From: an uncultured Lachnospiraceae bacterium
GTDB taxonomy: Bacteria > Bacillota > Clostridia > Lachnospirales > Lachnospiraceae
Length of the DNA stretch: 8,956 nucleotides
NCBI GenBank assembly: GCA_934371505.1
Contig: CAKRNW010000098.1
Coordinates: 1 to 8,956 of the forward strand
Reading direction: 5' to 3'
The position numbers and the translations under genes were made by a program. This document shows positions 1 to 6,542 of the stretch, in pieces. Each line of letters starts with the position of its first letter. The stretch's first letter is position 1. Below the pieces are notes generated by a model that saw only the letters and a list, made by a program, of their open reading frames with translations, did not search any database and was not told where the DNA came from.

Positions 1-15
1 GAATCCAAATAAACC

Positions 16-573
16 TTATACCCTGGACAGATACTCACCGGTACGGGTATCGATTTTAATCTTATCTCCCTGGTTTACGAATAAAGGTACAGAAACAGTA
101 GCTCCGGTCTCAACGGTTGCAGGTTTGCTTGCACCGGTAGCGGTATCTCCTTTAAATCCGGGCTCGGTATCGGTGATCTCCAACTCTACAAACAGAGGAG
201 GTTCAACAGCGAATACATTACCGTTATGGGAACACATTTTAACCATCTCGTTCTCTTTTACGAACTTCATGGCATCACCGATCTCGTCCTTGTTGAGACA
301 GGTCTGCTCATAGTTCTCGGTATCCATGAAATAGTACAGATCGCCATCTGCGTACAGGTACTGCATGTCTTTTCTATCAATACGTGCCTGAGGGCATTTC
401 TCAGTGGGTCTGAAAGTTTTCTCGACAACACCGCCACTCTTGATGTTCTTTAACTTGGTACGAACGAACGCAGCGCCCTTACCGGGTTTTACGTGCTGAA
501 ACTCAATAATCTGGTATACGTTGCCATCTAACTCAATCGTAACTCCATTTCTGAAATCACCTGCAGAAATCAT
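16..573 (-). CDS. efp: Elongation factor P (EF-P)
   Basis: This 185-residue protein has the usual EF-P length. EF-P binds between the P and E sites of stalled ribosomes and promotes peptide bond formation at consecutive prolines. The N-terminal KOW-like domain carries the loop KPGKGAAF (residues 29-36). Its tip lysine, K32, is where many bacteria place a post-translational modification, but no modification gene is visible here. The OB domains follow, and the C-terminal stretch with VSVPLFVNQGDKIKIDTRTG and a final EYLSRV matches the EF-P signature region. The start is fixed by a strong GGAGGA site seven bases upstream (581-586). A separate promoter lies in the short gap behind aroQ, so the gene is probably transcribed both alone and by read-through from the aro operon. 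Identification is very secure. Confidence 0.98.
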   Translation of the reverse strand: MISAGDFRNGVTIELDGNVYQIIEFQHVKPGKGAAFVRTKLKNIKSGGVVEKTFRPTEKCPQARIDRKDMQYLYADGDLYYFMDTENYEQTCLNKDEIGDAMKFVKENEMVKMCSHNGNVFAVEPPLFVELEITDTEPGFKGDTATGASKPATVETGATVSVPLFVNQGDKIKIDTRTGEYLSRV

Positions 574-580
574 AAATAAA

Positions 581-586
581 TCCTCC
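581..586 (-). promoter_or_regulatory. Ribosome binding site of efp
   Basis: GGAGGA on the minus strand lies seven bases before the ATG at 573. It is a near-consensus Shine-Dalgarno site and fixes the efp start. Confidence 0.85.
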
Positions 587-613
587 TAAATTTTCACGAC
601 ATAATTCTATAAT

Positions 614-642
614 ATCTTATACTAAAAAAAGACTTTTTTCAA
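614..642 (-). promoter_or_regulatory. Predicted sigma-A promoter of efp
   Basis: On the minus strand TTGAAA (637-642) and TAAGAT (614-619) are separated by exactly 17 bases in an A/T-rich stretch. This predicts a start near 607 and a leader of about 34 bases before efp. It lies in the gap directly after the aroQ stop. The A-run and T-run between the boxes could also form a weak A/T hairpin, but I do not see a convincing GC-stemmed terminator for the aro operon here. Confidence 0.6.
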
Positions 643-652
643 CTGTTTTTTA

Positions 653-1087
653 TCAGGAATTGGCAAGAATATAATCAATCGCCTGCAGATACCCGTCCAA
701 ACCCTGTCCATAGATTTGTTTATCACAGGCCGGAGCCGTCACCGACACTTTCCGGAATTCCTCACGTTTTGTAATATCAGAAATATGGATTTCTACTTTT
801 TTCATGGTGGTGACAGAGGCGAGGGCGTCATGAATCGCGTAACTGTAGTGTGTGTAAGCGCCGGGATTGATGACAATCCCCTGTGTCCCGTCAAAGTAGG
901 CATCCTGAATTCTGTCGATAATGGCTCCCTCATGGTTGGACTGGAACACTTCAATCTGTGAACCTGTCTCCTCCCCTTTCTTTGCAATCATTTCCAGAAG
1001 GAAATCATAATTCTGGGTTCCATAAATATTTTTCTCCCGGATTCCCAGAAAATTTAAGTTTGGACCGTTGATTACTAAAATTTTCAT
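653..1087 (-). CDS. aroQ: 3-dehydroquinate dehydratase, type II
   Basis: The enzyme converts 3-dehydroquinate to 3-dehydroshikimate, the third step of the shikimate pathway, in the cytoplasm. Its 144 residues are the normal size of the small dodecameric type II enzyme, which is unrelated to the type I AroD. The N-terminal signature reads NGPNLNFLGIRE (residues 8-19) followed by IYG, giving candidate catalytic residues R17 and Y22. SNHEGAIIDRI (50-60), VINPGAYTHYSYAIHDAL (72-89) and EIHISD with H101 are the other conserved blocks, and R112 lies in the following REEFR segment. The start overlaps the aroK stop as ATGA, which indicates translational coupling. It is the last gene of the yqeG-aroE-aroK-aroQ run. 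Confidence 0.96.
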   Translation of the reverse strand: MKILVINGPNLNFLGIREKNIYGTQNYDFLLEMIAKKGEETGSQIEVFQSNHEGAIIDRIQDAYFDGTQGIVINPGAYTHYSYAIHDALASVTTMKKVEIHISDITKREEFRKVSVTAPACDKQIYGQGLDGYLQAIDYILANS

Positions 1088-1590
1088 GTCAGTTTCCTCT
1101 CTATTTCATCTAAAATTTCTTCAAAGCTTTTATCATCCACATCCAGTATCACATCGGCTGCCTGTTCGTAAATGGACGCCCGCTTCTGCAGCATCTCCTG
1201 AATCCGCTGTACCGGGTTCTCTGTCTGGAGCAGGGGTCTGGTGGTGTCGCCCTTTAACCGCTCCGCAATGGTTTCCGGTTTTGCCCGCAGATAGATCACG
1301 GTGCCCAGCTTTTTCAAAAGCCGTCGGTTTTCCTCCCTAAGTACCATGCCTCCCCCTGTGGAAATCACATAGGCTGCATTATTTTTACACAATTTCACCA
1401 GAGATTCTGTCTCCCAGTTCCGGAAGGTTTCTTCACCCAATGTGGCAAACACATCGGAAATGACGCAGTTGTGGTCCTTTTCAATCTTCTTGTCCGTATC
1501 CAGAAAAGGAATCTTAAGACGATAGGAAAGACGAATTCCCACTGTGGTCTTTCCACAGCCCATATATCCCACTAAAATCACGTTATTCAT
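1084..1590 (-). CDS. aroK: Shikimate kinase
   Basis: Shikimate kinase uses ATP to phosphorylate shikimate at the 3-hydroxyl, the fifth pathway step. The 168-residue protein is full length. Visible elements are the P-loop GYMGCGKTT (8-16), the shikimate-binding DTD (31-33), R57 in the FRNWE segment, STGGG (77-81) in the second substrate-binding loop, and lid arginine R118 in DTTRPLL. The start overlaps the end of aroE by eight bases and the stop overlaps the aroQ start by four, so all three aro genes are likely translated from one message. I use aroK for the single kinase seen here; aroL would be an equally acceptable name. Confidence 0.96.
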   Translation of the reverse strand: MNNVILVGYMGCGKTTVGIRLSYRLKIPFLDTDKKIEKDHNCVISDVFATLGEETFRNWETESLVKLCKNNAAYVISTGGGMVLREENRRLLKKLGTVIYLRAKPETIAERLKGDTTRPLLQTENPVQRIQEMLQKRASIYEQAADVILDVDDKSFEEILDEIERKLT

Positions 1591-2458
1591 GGATTCCCAT
1601 TGCCTCTTTCATCTTTTTATAAGCCAGTGCCACTGCTCCTGCCGGTACCTGACAATCGTTCCACAGTTCATAGGCGATGATTCCCTGATAAAGCAACATT
1701 TTCAGTCCATTAAACGCCGGTGCGCCTGCCTCCCGTACACATTGCATAAACCGGGTCACCGCCGGATTAAAGACCAGATCATAGCCTGCCTTTACCTTCT
1801 GATAAAAGTCCGTGTCCGCAATGACTACACCCTCTACATCCGGGTGCATTCCCACGTTGGTTGCCTGAATCGTCACATAGGCATATCCCGGAAGTTTCCT
1901 GTAATCCTCCAGAGCTATCGCCTGAATTTCTGCCTTGGGAAAAGCATTCTGTACTTCTTTGCAAACCACCTCTGCCTTTTCCACCGTCCGGTTCAAAACG
2001 GTAATCGTGGCTGCACCGTAGGTGGCTGCCATCATCGCCACAGCTCTCGCCACGCCACCGGCTCCCAGGATCAGCACATCCTCTCCGGAAAGTTCCACAC
2101 CGTCCTCCTGCATGGCTCGGTAGAGTCCCGGCATATCTGTATTGTATCCTTTAAAGCCCGTTTCCTTGCGTACCAGGGTATTGACTGCACCGATTTTTTC
2201 TGCCAGCAGATCCATTTCCGTAAGATAAGGCAGTACTGCACTTTTATAGGGAACCGTTACATTTAGTCCCAGGGCATTCAATGCCCAGGCGCCTTTTATG
2301 GCATCCTCCAGCAGACCCTCCTGCACCGGGAATGCACTGTAAACCAGATTATGATCTAACTCCTCTGCCAGTGTGTTGTGGATAGCCGGGGACATGGTGT
2401 GAGCCACGGGATTTCCGATGAGTCCGCACAGCCTGGTCTTTCCGTCAATGTTTCTCAT
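1583..2458 (-). CDS. aroE: Shikimate dehydrogenase (NADP-dependent)
   Basis: AroE reduces 3-dehydroshikimate to shikimate. The 291-residue protein has both expected domains. The N-terminal substrate domain has GNPVAHTMSP (15-24), NVTVPYK with catalytic K72, and GYNTD with catalytic D108. The C-terminal Rossmann domain has GAGGVARA (132-139) and NRT (156-158), the latter in the position that usually selects NADP. In the substrate loop the usual Ser-x-Ser appears as T21-x-S23, a conservative change that keeps the hydroxyl. The ATG at 2458 follows an AGAGGAAG site and lies 14 bases inside the end of the yqeG-like gene. It could in principle be a quinate/shikimate dehydrogenase paralogue, but its place beside aroK and aroQ supports AroE. 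Confidence 0.95.
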   Translation of the reverse strand: MRNIDGKTRLCGLIGNPVAHTMSPAIHNTLAEELDHNLVYSAFPVQEGLLEDAIKGAWALNALGLNVTVPYKSAVLPYLTEMDLLAEKIGAVNTLVRKETGFKGYNTDMPGLYRAMQEDGVELSGEDVLILGAGGVARAVAMMAATYGAATITVLNRTVEKAEVVCKEVQNAFPKAEIQAIALEDYRKLPGYAYVTIQATNVGMHPDVEGVVIADTDFYQKVKAGYDLVFNPAVTRFMQCVREAGAPAFNGLKMLLYQGIIAYELWNDCQVPAGAVALAYKKMKEAMGIHE

Positions 2459-2960
2459 TCTCTTTCTTCCTCTTTCGTTTGTAAAAATAAAGAATAGGCT
2501 TTTCCAGATAGCGTTTCAGCACAATCTGGATTTCCTCCCTGGGATTGATGGGGCTGACCAGAATCGTATGGATTCCCGCATGTCCTGCACCCCATACATC
2601 GGTGAAGAGCTGATCCCCCACAAAAAGGGTCTGTTCTTTTCCCACATCCATTTTCCCGCAGGCTGCCAGATAATTTTTCACCGCAGGCTTACCCGCCTTA
2701 TAGATGTAATCTGACTCTACCGCCTCCGCAAAAGGCTTTACTCTCGGTTCTTTGTTGTTGGATAACAACAGGGTCTGATACCCTAAATCATGCAGCCTCC
2801 GGAACAAAGCAATACTTCTCTCATCTGCAGGAGCGCCATGGGGCACCAGGGTATTGTCAATATCAAAAATGACTGCCCGGTATCCTTCTTTATAATAATG
2901 TTCAAAATCAATTTCGTAGGTGGAATTCATCCACTCATCAGGATAAAAAGGATTCTTCAT
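2445..2960 (-). CDS. yqeG: YqeG-type HAD-superfamily phosphatase
   Basis: This 171-residue protein belongs to the YqeG family of HAD hydrolases (class IIIA). The opening FYPDEW…YEID segment is typical of the family and supports the start at 2960. HAD motif I is DIDNT (33-37, nucleophile D33 and acid/base D35). Motif II is SNN (67-69), motif III is the lysine of KAGKPA (K91), and motif IV is GDQLFTD (115-121). The C-terminus is strongly basic (KRKRKKENEKH). The family is related to phosphatidylglycerophosphate phosphatases, so that activity is plausible, but the substrate cannot be read from sequence. It is the first gene of the operon and overlaps aroE by 14 bases, an arrangement often seen near aroE in Firmicutes. 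Confidence 0.9.
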   Translation of the reverse strand: MKNPFYPDEWMNSTYEIDFEHYYKEGYRAVIFDIDNTLVPHGAPADERSIALFRRLHDLGYQTLLLSNNKEPRVKPFAEAVESDYIYKAGKPAVKNYLAACGKMDVGKEQTLFVGDQLFTDVWGAGHAGIHTILVSPINPREEIQIVLKRYLEKPILYFYKRKRKKENEKH

Positions 2961-3046
2961 TCAGATTTCTCTCTTTCCGATTCTTCTCTGCGGGCTGCAC
3001 ATCCCCGGGGAGCTTTTTCTCCTGCATGGGAATTCTTTTCCTATGC

Positions 3047-3085
3047 AAAAAAAGACACACAATACAGCCATTGTACCGCGTGTCT
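3047..3085 (-). terminator. Rho-independent terminator of the ABC transporter operon
   Basis: Read on the minus strand, AGACAC (3080-3085), a five-base bulge and ACAAT pair across a six-base loop with ATTGT and GTGTCT (3053-3063). The stem is followed immediately by seven Ts (down to 3047). It lies about 110 bases after the stop of the last transporter gene. The asymmetric bulge makes the stem imperfect, but 11 pairs plus the T-run is a convincing terminator. Confidence 0.65.
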
Positions 3086-3098
3086 CATAAATTTCCAA
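3070..3098 (-). promoter_or_regulatory. Candidate promoter of the yqeG-aro operon
   Basis: On the minus strand TTGGAA (3093-3098) and TACAAT (3070-3075) are 17 bases apart. The predicted start is near 3063, about 100 bases before the yqeG ATG. The -10 box lies inside the stem of the terminator-like hairpin of the upstream transporter operon, so either the two signals share sequence or one of them is fortuitous. Confidence 0.4.
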
Positions 3099-3125
3099 CT
3101 TATTTTTTAAAATAACAACGCCATC

Positions 3126-3140
3126 ATTGTCCTGGACAAT
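3126..3140. promoter_or_regulatory. Perfect 15-base dyad, operator-like
   Basis: ATTGTCC and GGACAAT flank a single central base, giving seven perfect pairs. The dyad ends 28 bp upstream of the candidate -35 box of the yqeG operon, a position compatible with a regulator site. It could equally be an RNA hairpin or chance; no regulator is encoded in the window. Confidence 0.3.
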
Positions 3141-3146
3141 CAGACT

Positions 3147-3168
3147 GGAACCGGGCTGCTCCGGCTCC
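3147..3168 (-). other. GC-rich stem-loop downstream of the transporter operon
   Basis: On the minus strand GGAGCCGG and CCGGTTCC form an eight-pair stem with one G·U pair around the loop AGCAGC. It begins 26 bases after the stop codon at 3194-3196. No T-run follows, so it may act as an mRNA 3' stabiliser or pause site. It is part of the 233-bp gap 2961-3193, which holds no convincing gene. Confidence 0.4.
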
Positions 3169-3193
3169 TGATTTCCAATGAAGTGCTGATTTA

Positions 3194-3949
3194 TTAACTT
3201 TCATTGTAACATATACCGGCAGCTTCCAGCAATTCTTTTGTATGCTTTTCTGTCGGTGTAAAGTATATATCGTCGACTTCTCCCGATTCAATAACCCTTC
3301 CCCGTTCCATAATGGAAACTTTTTTGCACAAATTATAAACCATGCGTAAATCATGGGAGATTAGCAGCACGGAAAGTCCCATTTCCTTTTGTAATTTCTG
3401 CAAAAGTTCTGCCACCTGCGCCTGGATGGTCACATCCAGGGCAGACAACGGTTCATCGGCAATCAGCAGTTTCGGCTCCAGCATCAGTGCCGTGGCAATG
3501 CCCACACGCTGACGCTGCCCTCCGGACAACTGACTGGGATAACGTTCCGCAATTTCCTCCGACAGTCCCACCTTTTCCAACATGGTAAGGACTTTTTCTC
3601 TCCGCTGCTGCCTGTCATCCCGGGTGTTTAACCGCAGGGGCTCTTCCATGATCCAGCCGATTTTCTTCGCCGGGTTTAGGGAACCGTAAGGATCCTGGAA
3701 AATCATCTGTGGTCTGGTTTCCGGTGCCAGGATAACTTTTCCATCGTACTGGGGATTGATGCCCAGAATCACCTTGGCGAGGGTGGTCTTTCCACATCCG
3801 CTCTCTCCCACGATTCCATGGATTTCCCCTTCTCCCACTGTGAGGGACACATTGTAAAGAACCTGCTCCCTGGTGCCTTTTCCCAGAAAAGTATTACTTC
3901 TCTTCTTATAATAAGCGTTTACATGCTCTACCCGCAAAATTTCACTCAT
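3194..3949 (-). CDS. ABC transporter ATP-binding protein, second subunit (DppF/OppF/NikE-like)
   Basis: One of two nucleotide-binding subunits that drive the importer encoded upstream; it acts on the cytoplasmic face of the membrane. Motifs in order: Walker A GESGCGKTT (48-56), Q-loop Q85 in IFQDP, signature LSGGQ (141-145), Walker B LLIADEP with E166, D-loop SALD (169-172), and switch H199. With 251 residues it ends shortly after the core ATPase fold. It lacks the C-terminal oligopeptide extension (oligo_HPY, often Cys-rich) that gives Opp/Dpp ATPases about 320-350 residues; NikE-type proteins have this shorter size. The start overlaps the previous ATPase stop as ATGA. It is the last gene of its operon. 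Family assignment is firm; substrate is not. Confidence 0.93.
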   Translation of the reverse strand: MSEILRVEHVNAYYKKRSNTFLGKGTREQVLYNVSLTVGEGEIHGIVGESGCGKTTLAKVILGINPQYDGKVILAPETRPQMIFQDPYGSLNPAKKIGWIMEEPLRLNTRDDRQQRREKVLTMLEKVGLSEEIAERYPSQLSGGQRQRVGIATALMLEPKLLIADEPLSALDVTIQAQVAELLQKLQKEMGLSVLLISHDLRMVYNLCKKVSIMERGRVIESGEVDDIYFTPTEKHTKELLEAAGICYNES

Positions 3950-4740
3950 AGGGATCGCCTTTCCACCTTTGGAATCGCTGCAATCAGTTGTCTGGTATAT
4001 TCCTCTTTGGGGTTTAGGAAAATCTGTTCACAATCCCCTCTCTCCACCAGACAGCCGCCCTTCATTACCAATACCTGTTCACACAACTGGCGCACCAGAC
4101 TCAAATCGTGGGAAATGAAAAGAATGGCGGTATCGTGTTCCTTGTTGATTCGCTTTAATAATTTCACGATCTGTGCCTGGATGGTCACATCCAGCGCTGT
4201 GGTGGGTTCGTCCGCAATCAAAAGCTTCGGCTCACAAATCATGGCTGCTGCCAGGCAGACACGCTGCCGCATGCCGCCGGAAAGCTCATGGGGATACTGA
4301 TGGTACACCTTTTCCGGATCAGGCAATTCCACCTGTGCTAACATTTCCAATGCTTTTTCCTTCCGTTCCTGTCCGGACATTTCTCTGTGAATCCGTAGGC
4401 TTTCCTCCACCTGCCAGCCGATTTTTTTCACTGGGTTTAAAGCAGTCATGGGTTCCTGGAAAACCACACCGATGTCGTCTCCCTGCATGGCCCGCAGAAT
4501 ATGTCTGGGGCAGCTTAACAGATTTTCCCCATTGAAAATAATCTCGCCACTCTTTTCAATGTCATGCCGGGAAAGAAGCCCAGCAATGGCAAGGGCTGTC
4601 TGGGATTTGCCGGATCCGGACTCTCCCACCAGACCCAGAATCTGTCCCTGATCCATCTGGAAATTCACATCCCTTACTGCCATCACAGACTGGGTCCTGT
4701 CATGGAATTCGATAGTTAAATGATTGACTTCCAACAGCAT
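3946..4740 (-). CDS. ABC transporter ATP-binding protein, first subunit (DppD/OppD/NikD-like)
   Basis: The first of the two ATPases, expected to form a heterodimer with the product of the next gene. Visible motifs are Walker A GESGSGKS (39-46), Q95 in VFQEP, signature LSGGM (153-157), Walker B LLIADEP with E178, TALD (181-184) and H211. The signature has Met in place of the usual Gln at its fifth position, which is common in this subunit type. At 264 residues it is also short and lacks an oligo_HPY-like tail. An AGGTGA site about four bases before the ATG serves as ribosome binding site. It starts eight bases after the permease stop and overlaps the next ATPase by four bases. Confidence 0.93.
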   Translation of the reverse strand: MLLEVNHLTIEFHDRTQSVMAVRDVNFQMDQGQILGLVGESGSGKSQTALAIAGLLSRHDIEKSGEIIFNGENLLSCPRHILRAMQGDDIGVVFQEPMTALNPVKKIGWQVEESLRIHREMSGQERKEKALEMLAQVELPDPEKVYHQYPHELSGGMRQRVCLAAAMICEPKLLIADEPTTALDVTIQAQIVKLLKRINKEHDTAILFISHDLSLVRQLCEQVLVMKGGCLVERGDCEQIFLNPKEEYTRQLIAAIPKVERRSL

Positions 4741-4748
4741 ATCGTCAC

Positions 4749-5540
4749 CTACTTCTTCAGGCCATCCGCTATCAGCGAAAAGCCAAGTACCAACAACACA
4801 ATGGCCAGACCGGGAAATAAAGCAAATCCCGGGGCTTTAAAAATATAGGACTGTGCCTCGGAAAGCATCCGTCCCAGACTGGAATCGGGGGGCTGTACAC
4901 CCAGTCCTAAAAAGCTCATACTCGCCTCTGCCAGTACCGCATTGTTAAATCCAATCATAATGGAGGACACCAGCACCGGAATGGTATTTGGCAGGATATG
5001 CACAAACATAATCCGCAGATGTCCTGCCCCCATCAATCGCGCACTCTGCACATAGTCCATGGATTTACAGCGGATAAACTCGCCCCGGACAATACGGGCG
5101 AAGCTTGGAATAAAGGCAATTCCCAGAGCAATGACAATCTGGTATTTCTGCCCCTTTAAAAGAACCATCATCACCATGGCAAGAAGGATGCTGGGAAAAG
5201 CAAACACCACATCATTAATCCGCATCAGTACCTCATCCACGACACCTCCGAAATAGCCGGTAAAAGCACCGATGAGCATTCCGAAAAAGACGCCGATGGC
5301 AACCGTTCCACAGGCAACCAGAAAGGTGGTTCCGGCACCAATCATAATCCGGCTTAACATATCCCTGCCGAAATTGTCTGCACCACAGGGATGGCGCAGG
5401 GAGACCCCTGCAAATTTGGCAGAGGCATCCATGGTTTCCGGATCGTAGGGTGTCCAGAAAAAGCCCACCAGAATCAGCAGCAGCATCACTGCCGTAATGA
5501 TACAGCCCAGAATGTAATTTATATTTTTCTTTTTTTTCAT
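4749..5540 (-). CDS. ABC transporter permease, DppC/OppC/NikC-like
   Basis: This is the second transmembrane subunit of the importer. I choose the ATG at 5540 (263 residues) over an in-frame start at 5636. The longer form would overlap the preceding permease by 85 bases and add a polar stretch foreign to the family, while AGGGGTG lies six bases before 5540. The protein opens with MKKKK and a transmembrane helix (about 9-28), then a periplasmic-side loop with HPCGADNFGRD typical of the C-type permease. Several hydrophobic helices follow. The cytoplasmic EAA loop that docks with the ATPases is around 162-185 (DYVQSARLMGAGHLR…HILPN). The conserved SFLGLGVQPP segment (209-218) follows. The sequence ends with LKK. 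Confidence 0.93.
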   Translation of the reverse strand: MKKKKNINYILGCIITAVMLLLILVGFFWTPYDPETMDASAKFAGVSLRHPCGADNFGRDMLSRIMIGAGTTFLVACGTVAIGVFFGMLIGAFTGYFGGVVDEVLMRINDVVFAFPSILLAMVMMVLLKGQKYQIVIALGIAFIPSFARIVRGEFIRCKSMDYVQSARLMGAGHLRIMFVHILPNTIPVLVSSIMIGFNNAVLAEASMSFLGLGVQPPDSSLGRMLSEAQSYIFKAPGFALFPGLAIVLLVLGFSLIADGLKK

Positions 5541-5546
5541 CCGGCA

Positions 5547-5553
5547 CACCCCT
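5547..5553 (-). promoter_or_regulatory. Ribosome binding site deciding the permease start at 5540
   Basis: AGGGGTG on the minus strand lies six bases before the ATG at 5540 and overlaps the stop codon of the upstream permease (5552-5554). This supports the shorter protein and translational coupling. Confidence 0.65.
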
Positions 5554-6493
5554 ATTCCACATCCATCCGCGGATCTACTTTTTTGTAAATAATATCCACC
5601 AGAGTGTTGATTCCCACAATAAACAGGGTCAGACACAGAATCACACCCTCCACCACAGGGTAGTCCCGGTTGGAAATGGCGGTGAGCAATACCCGTCCCA
5701 GACCGGGGATATTAAACACCTGCTCCACAATGATGCTGCCCACCATCATATCTGTAAATGCCATGCCCCAAAAGGTAATGACAGGAATCAGTGCATTTTT
5801 TAACACATGATGATAGTAGACGCCTTTGGAGCGGTTTCCTCTGCTGTACGCCGTCCGCACATAGTCCTTTTTCATTTCTTCCATCAGGGAACTGCGCAAA
5901 AGTTTCACTGCCATGGCAGCTTTGGGCAAAGCGACTGCCACCGCCGGAAAAATCAGATATCCCAGAAAACCCGGAACGCTTTTTTTATAGGAAACATAAC
6001 CGCCGGGAGTGAAAAGATGCAGGGTAAGTCCAAACACCAGCGTCAGAATAATTCCTGCAAAAAAGGGAGGCACCGCCATAATGATCTGGTTGAAAATATA
6101 AATAATCCGGTCTGCAGCTCCACCCTGATGTCTGGAAGTGTAAATTCCAAGAGGAACACTCACTGCCACCATCATCAGAAATGCCATGATGCTGAGAGTC
6201 AAAGTTACCGGAATCTTTTCTGCCAGCATGGAGGAGACAGCCATTCCATAACTGTAGGAAATGCCGAAATCTCCACGAATGGCACCTGCAAGGAATTTAC
6301 CATAACGCACCAGTAACGGCCGGTTCAGTCCCAGTTCCTCACGGAGAGCTGCCACCTTTTCCGGAGTTGCCTCCGTTCCCAGTTTATGTAATGCCGGATC
6401 TCCCGGAATCACAGAAAATGCAAGAAAGACGAGAAATGAGACAACCAGCAGCGTCAGTATCATGGATAACAGCTTCTTACCGATTCTTCTCAT
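5552..6493 (-). CDS. ABC transporter permease, DppB/OppB/NikB-like
   Basis: First transmembrane subunit of the importer, 313 residues, the usual B-type length. It has an N-terminal helix (about 8-29) followed by IPGDPA and an extracytoplasmic loop with ELGLNRPLLVRYG and RGDFGISY, the standard B-permease pattern. Further helices follow. The EAA loop is in the segment from DYVRTAYSRG to VLKNALIPV, and the C-terminal PGLGRVLLTAI and RDYPVVEG blocks are conserved. The start follows an AGGAGA site about eight bases upstream. It begins 49 bases after the receptor stop, the loosest junction inside this operon, which fits the usual excess of receptor over membrane subunits. Confidence 0.94.
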   Translation of the reverse strand: MRRIGKKLLSMILTLLVVSFLVFLAFSVIPGDPALHKLGTEATPEKVAALREELGLNRPLLVRYGKFLAGAIRGDFGISYSYGMAVSSMLAEKIPVTLTLSIMAFLMMVAVSVPLGIYTSRHQGGAADRIIYIFNQIIMAVPPFFAGIILTLVFGLTLHLFTPGGYVSYKKSVPGFLGYLIFPAVAVALPKAAMAVKLLRSSLMEEMKKDYVRTAYSRGNRSKGVYYHHVLKNALIPVITFWGMAFTDMMVGSIIVEQVFNIPGLGRVLLTAISNRDYPVVEGVILCLTLFIVGINTLVDIIYKKVDPRMDVE

Positions 6494-6495
6494 AT

Positions 6496-6530
6496 TCTCG
6501 TCTCCTATTTAAACAGCCACACTCCACGGG
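6496..6530 (-). other. Receptor–permease intergenic segment with a weak stem
   Basis: The 49-base gap between the receptor stop and the permease start contains CCAC and GTGG separated by nine bases, flanked by partly matching bases. No T-run follows, so it is not a terminator. Such stems can protect the receptor message and set subunit ratios, but this one is short and may be chance. Confidence 0.2.
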
Positions 6531-6542
6531 TGGTCTACTACT

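Noticed and set aside
574..652. Terminator between aroQ and efp
   Set aside because: Only A-run/T-run pairing is possible, with no GC stem. The same bases are better explained as the efp promoter.
1544..2266. Plus-strand open frame of 240 codons opposite aroE
   Set aside because: It lies wholly antisense to a secure aroE gene and is rich in Cys, His and Ser without any domain pattern. It is a by-product of codon use on the other strand.
3818..4300. Plus-strand open frame of 160 codons opposite the two ATPase genes
   Set aside because: It runs antisense across the junction of two well-supported ABC ATPases and shows no motif or ribosome site.
5541..5636. Upstream extension of the C-type permease by 32 residues
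   Set aside because: It overlaps the B-type permease by 85 bases and adds a polar Cys/Gly-rich stretch. The start at 5540 has its own ribosome site and the usual basic-then-hydrophobic N-terminus.
5807..6316. Plus-strand open frame of 169 codons opposite the B-type permease
   Set aside because: It is antisense to a complete permease, has a composition skewed to His, Gln, Asn and Ser, and has no recognisable domain.
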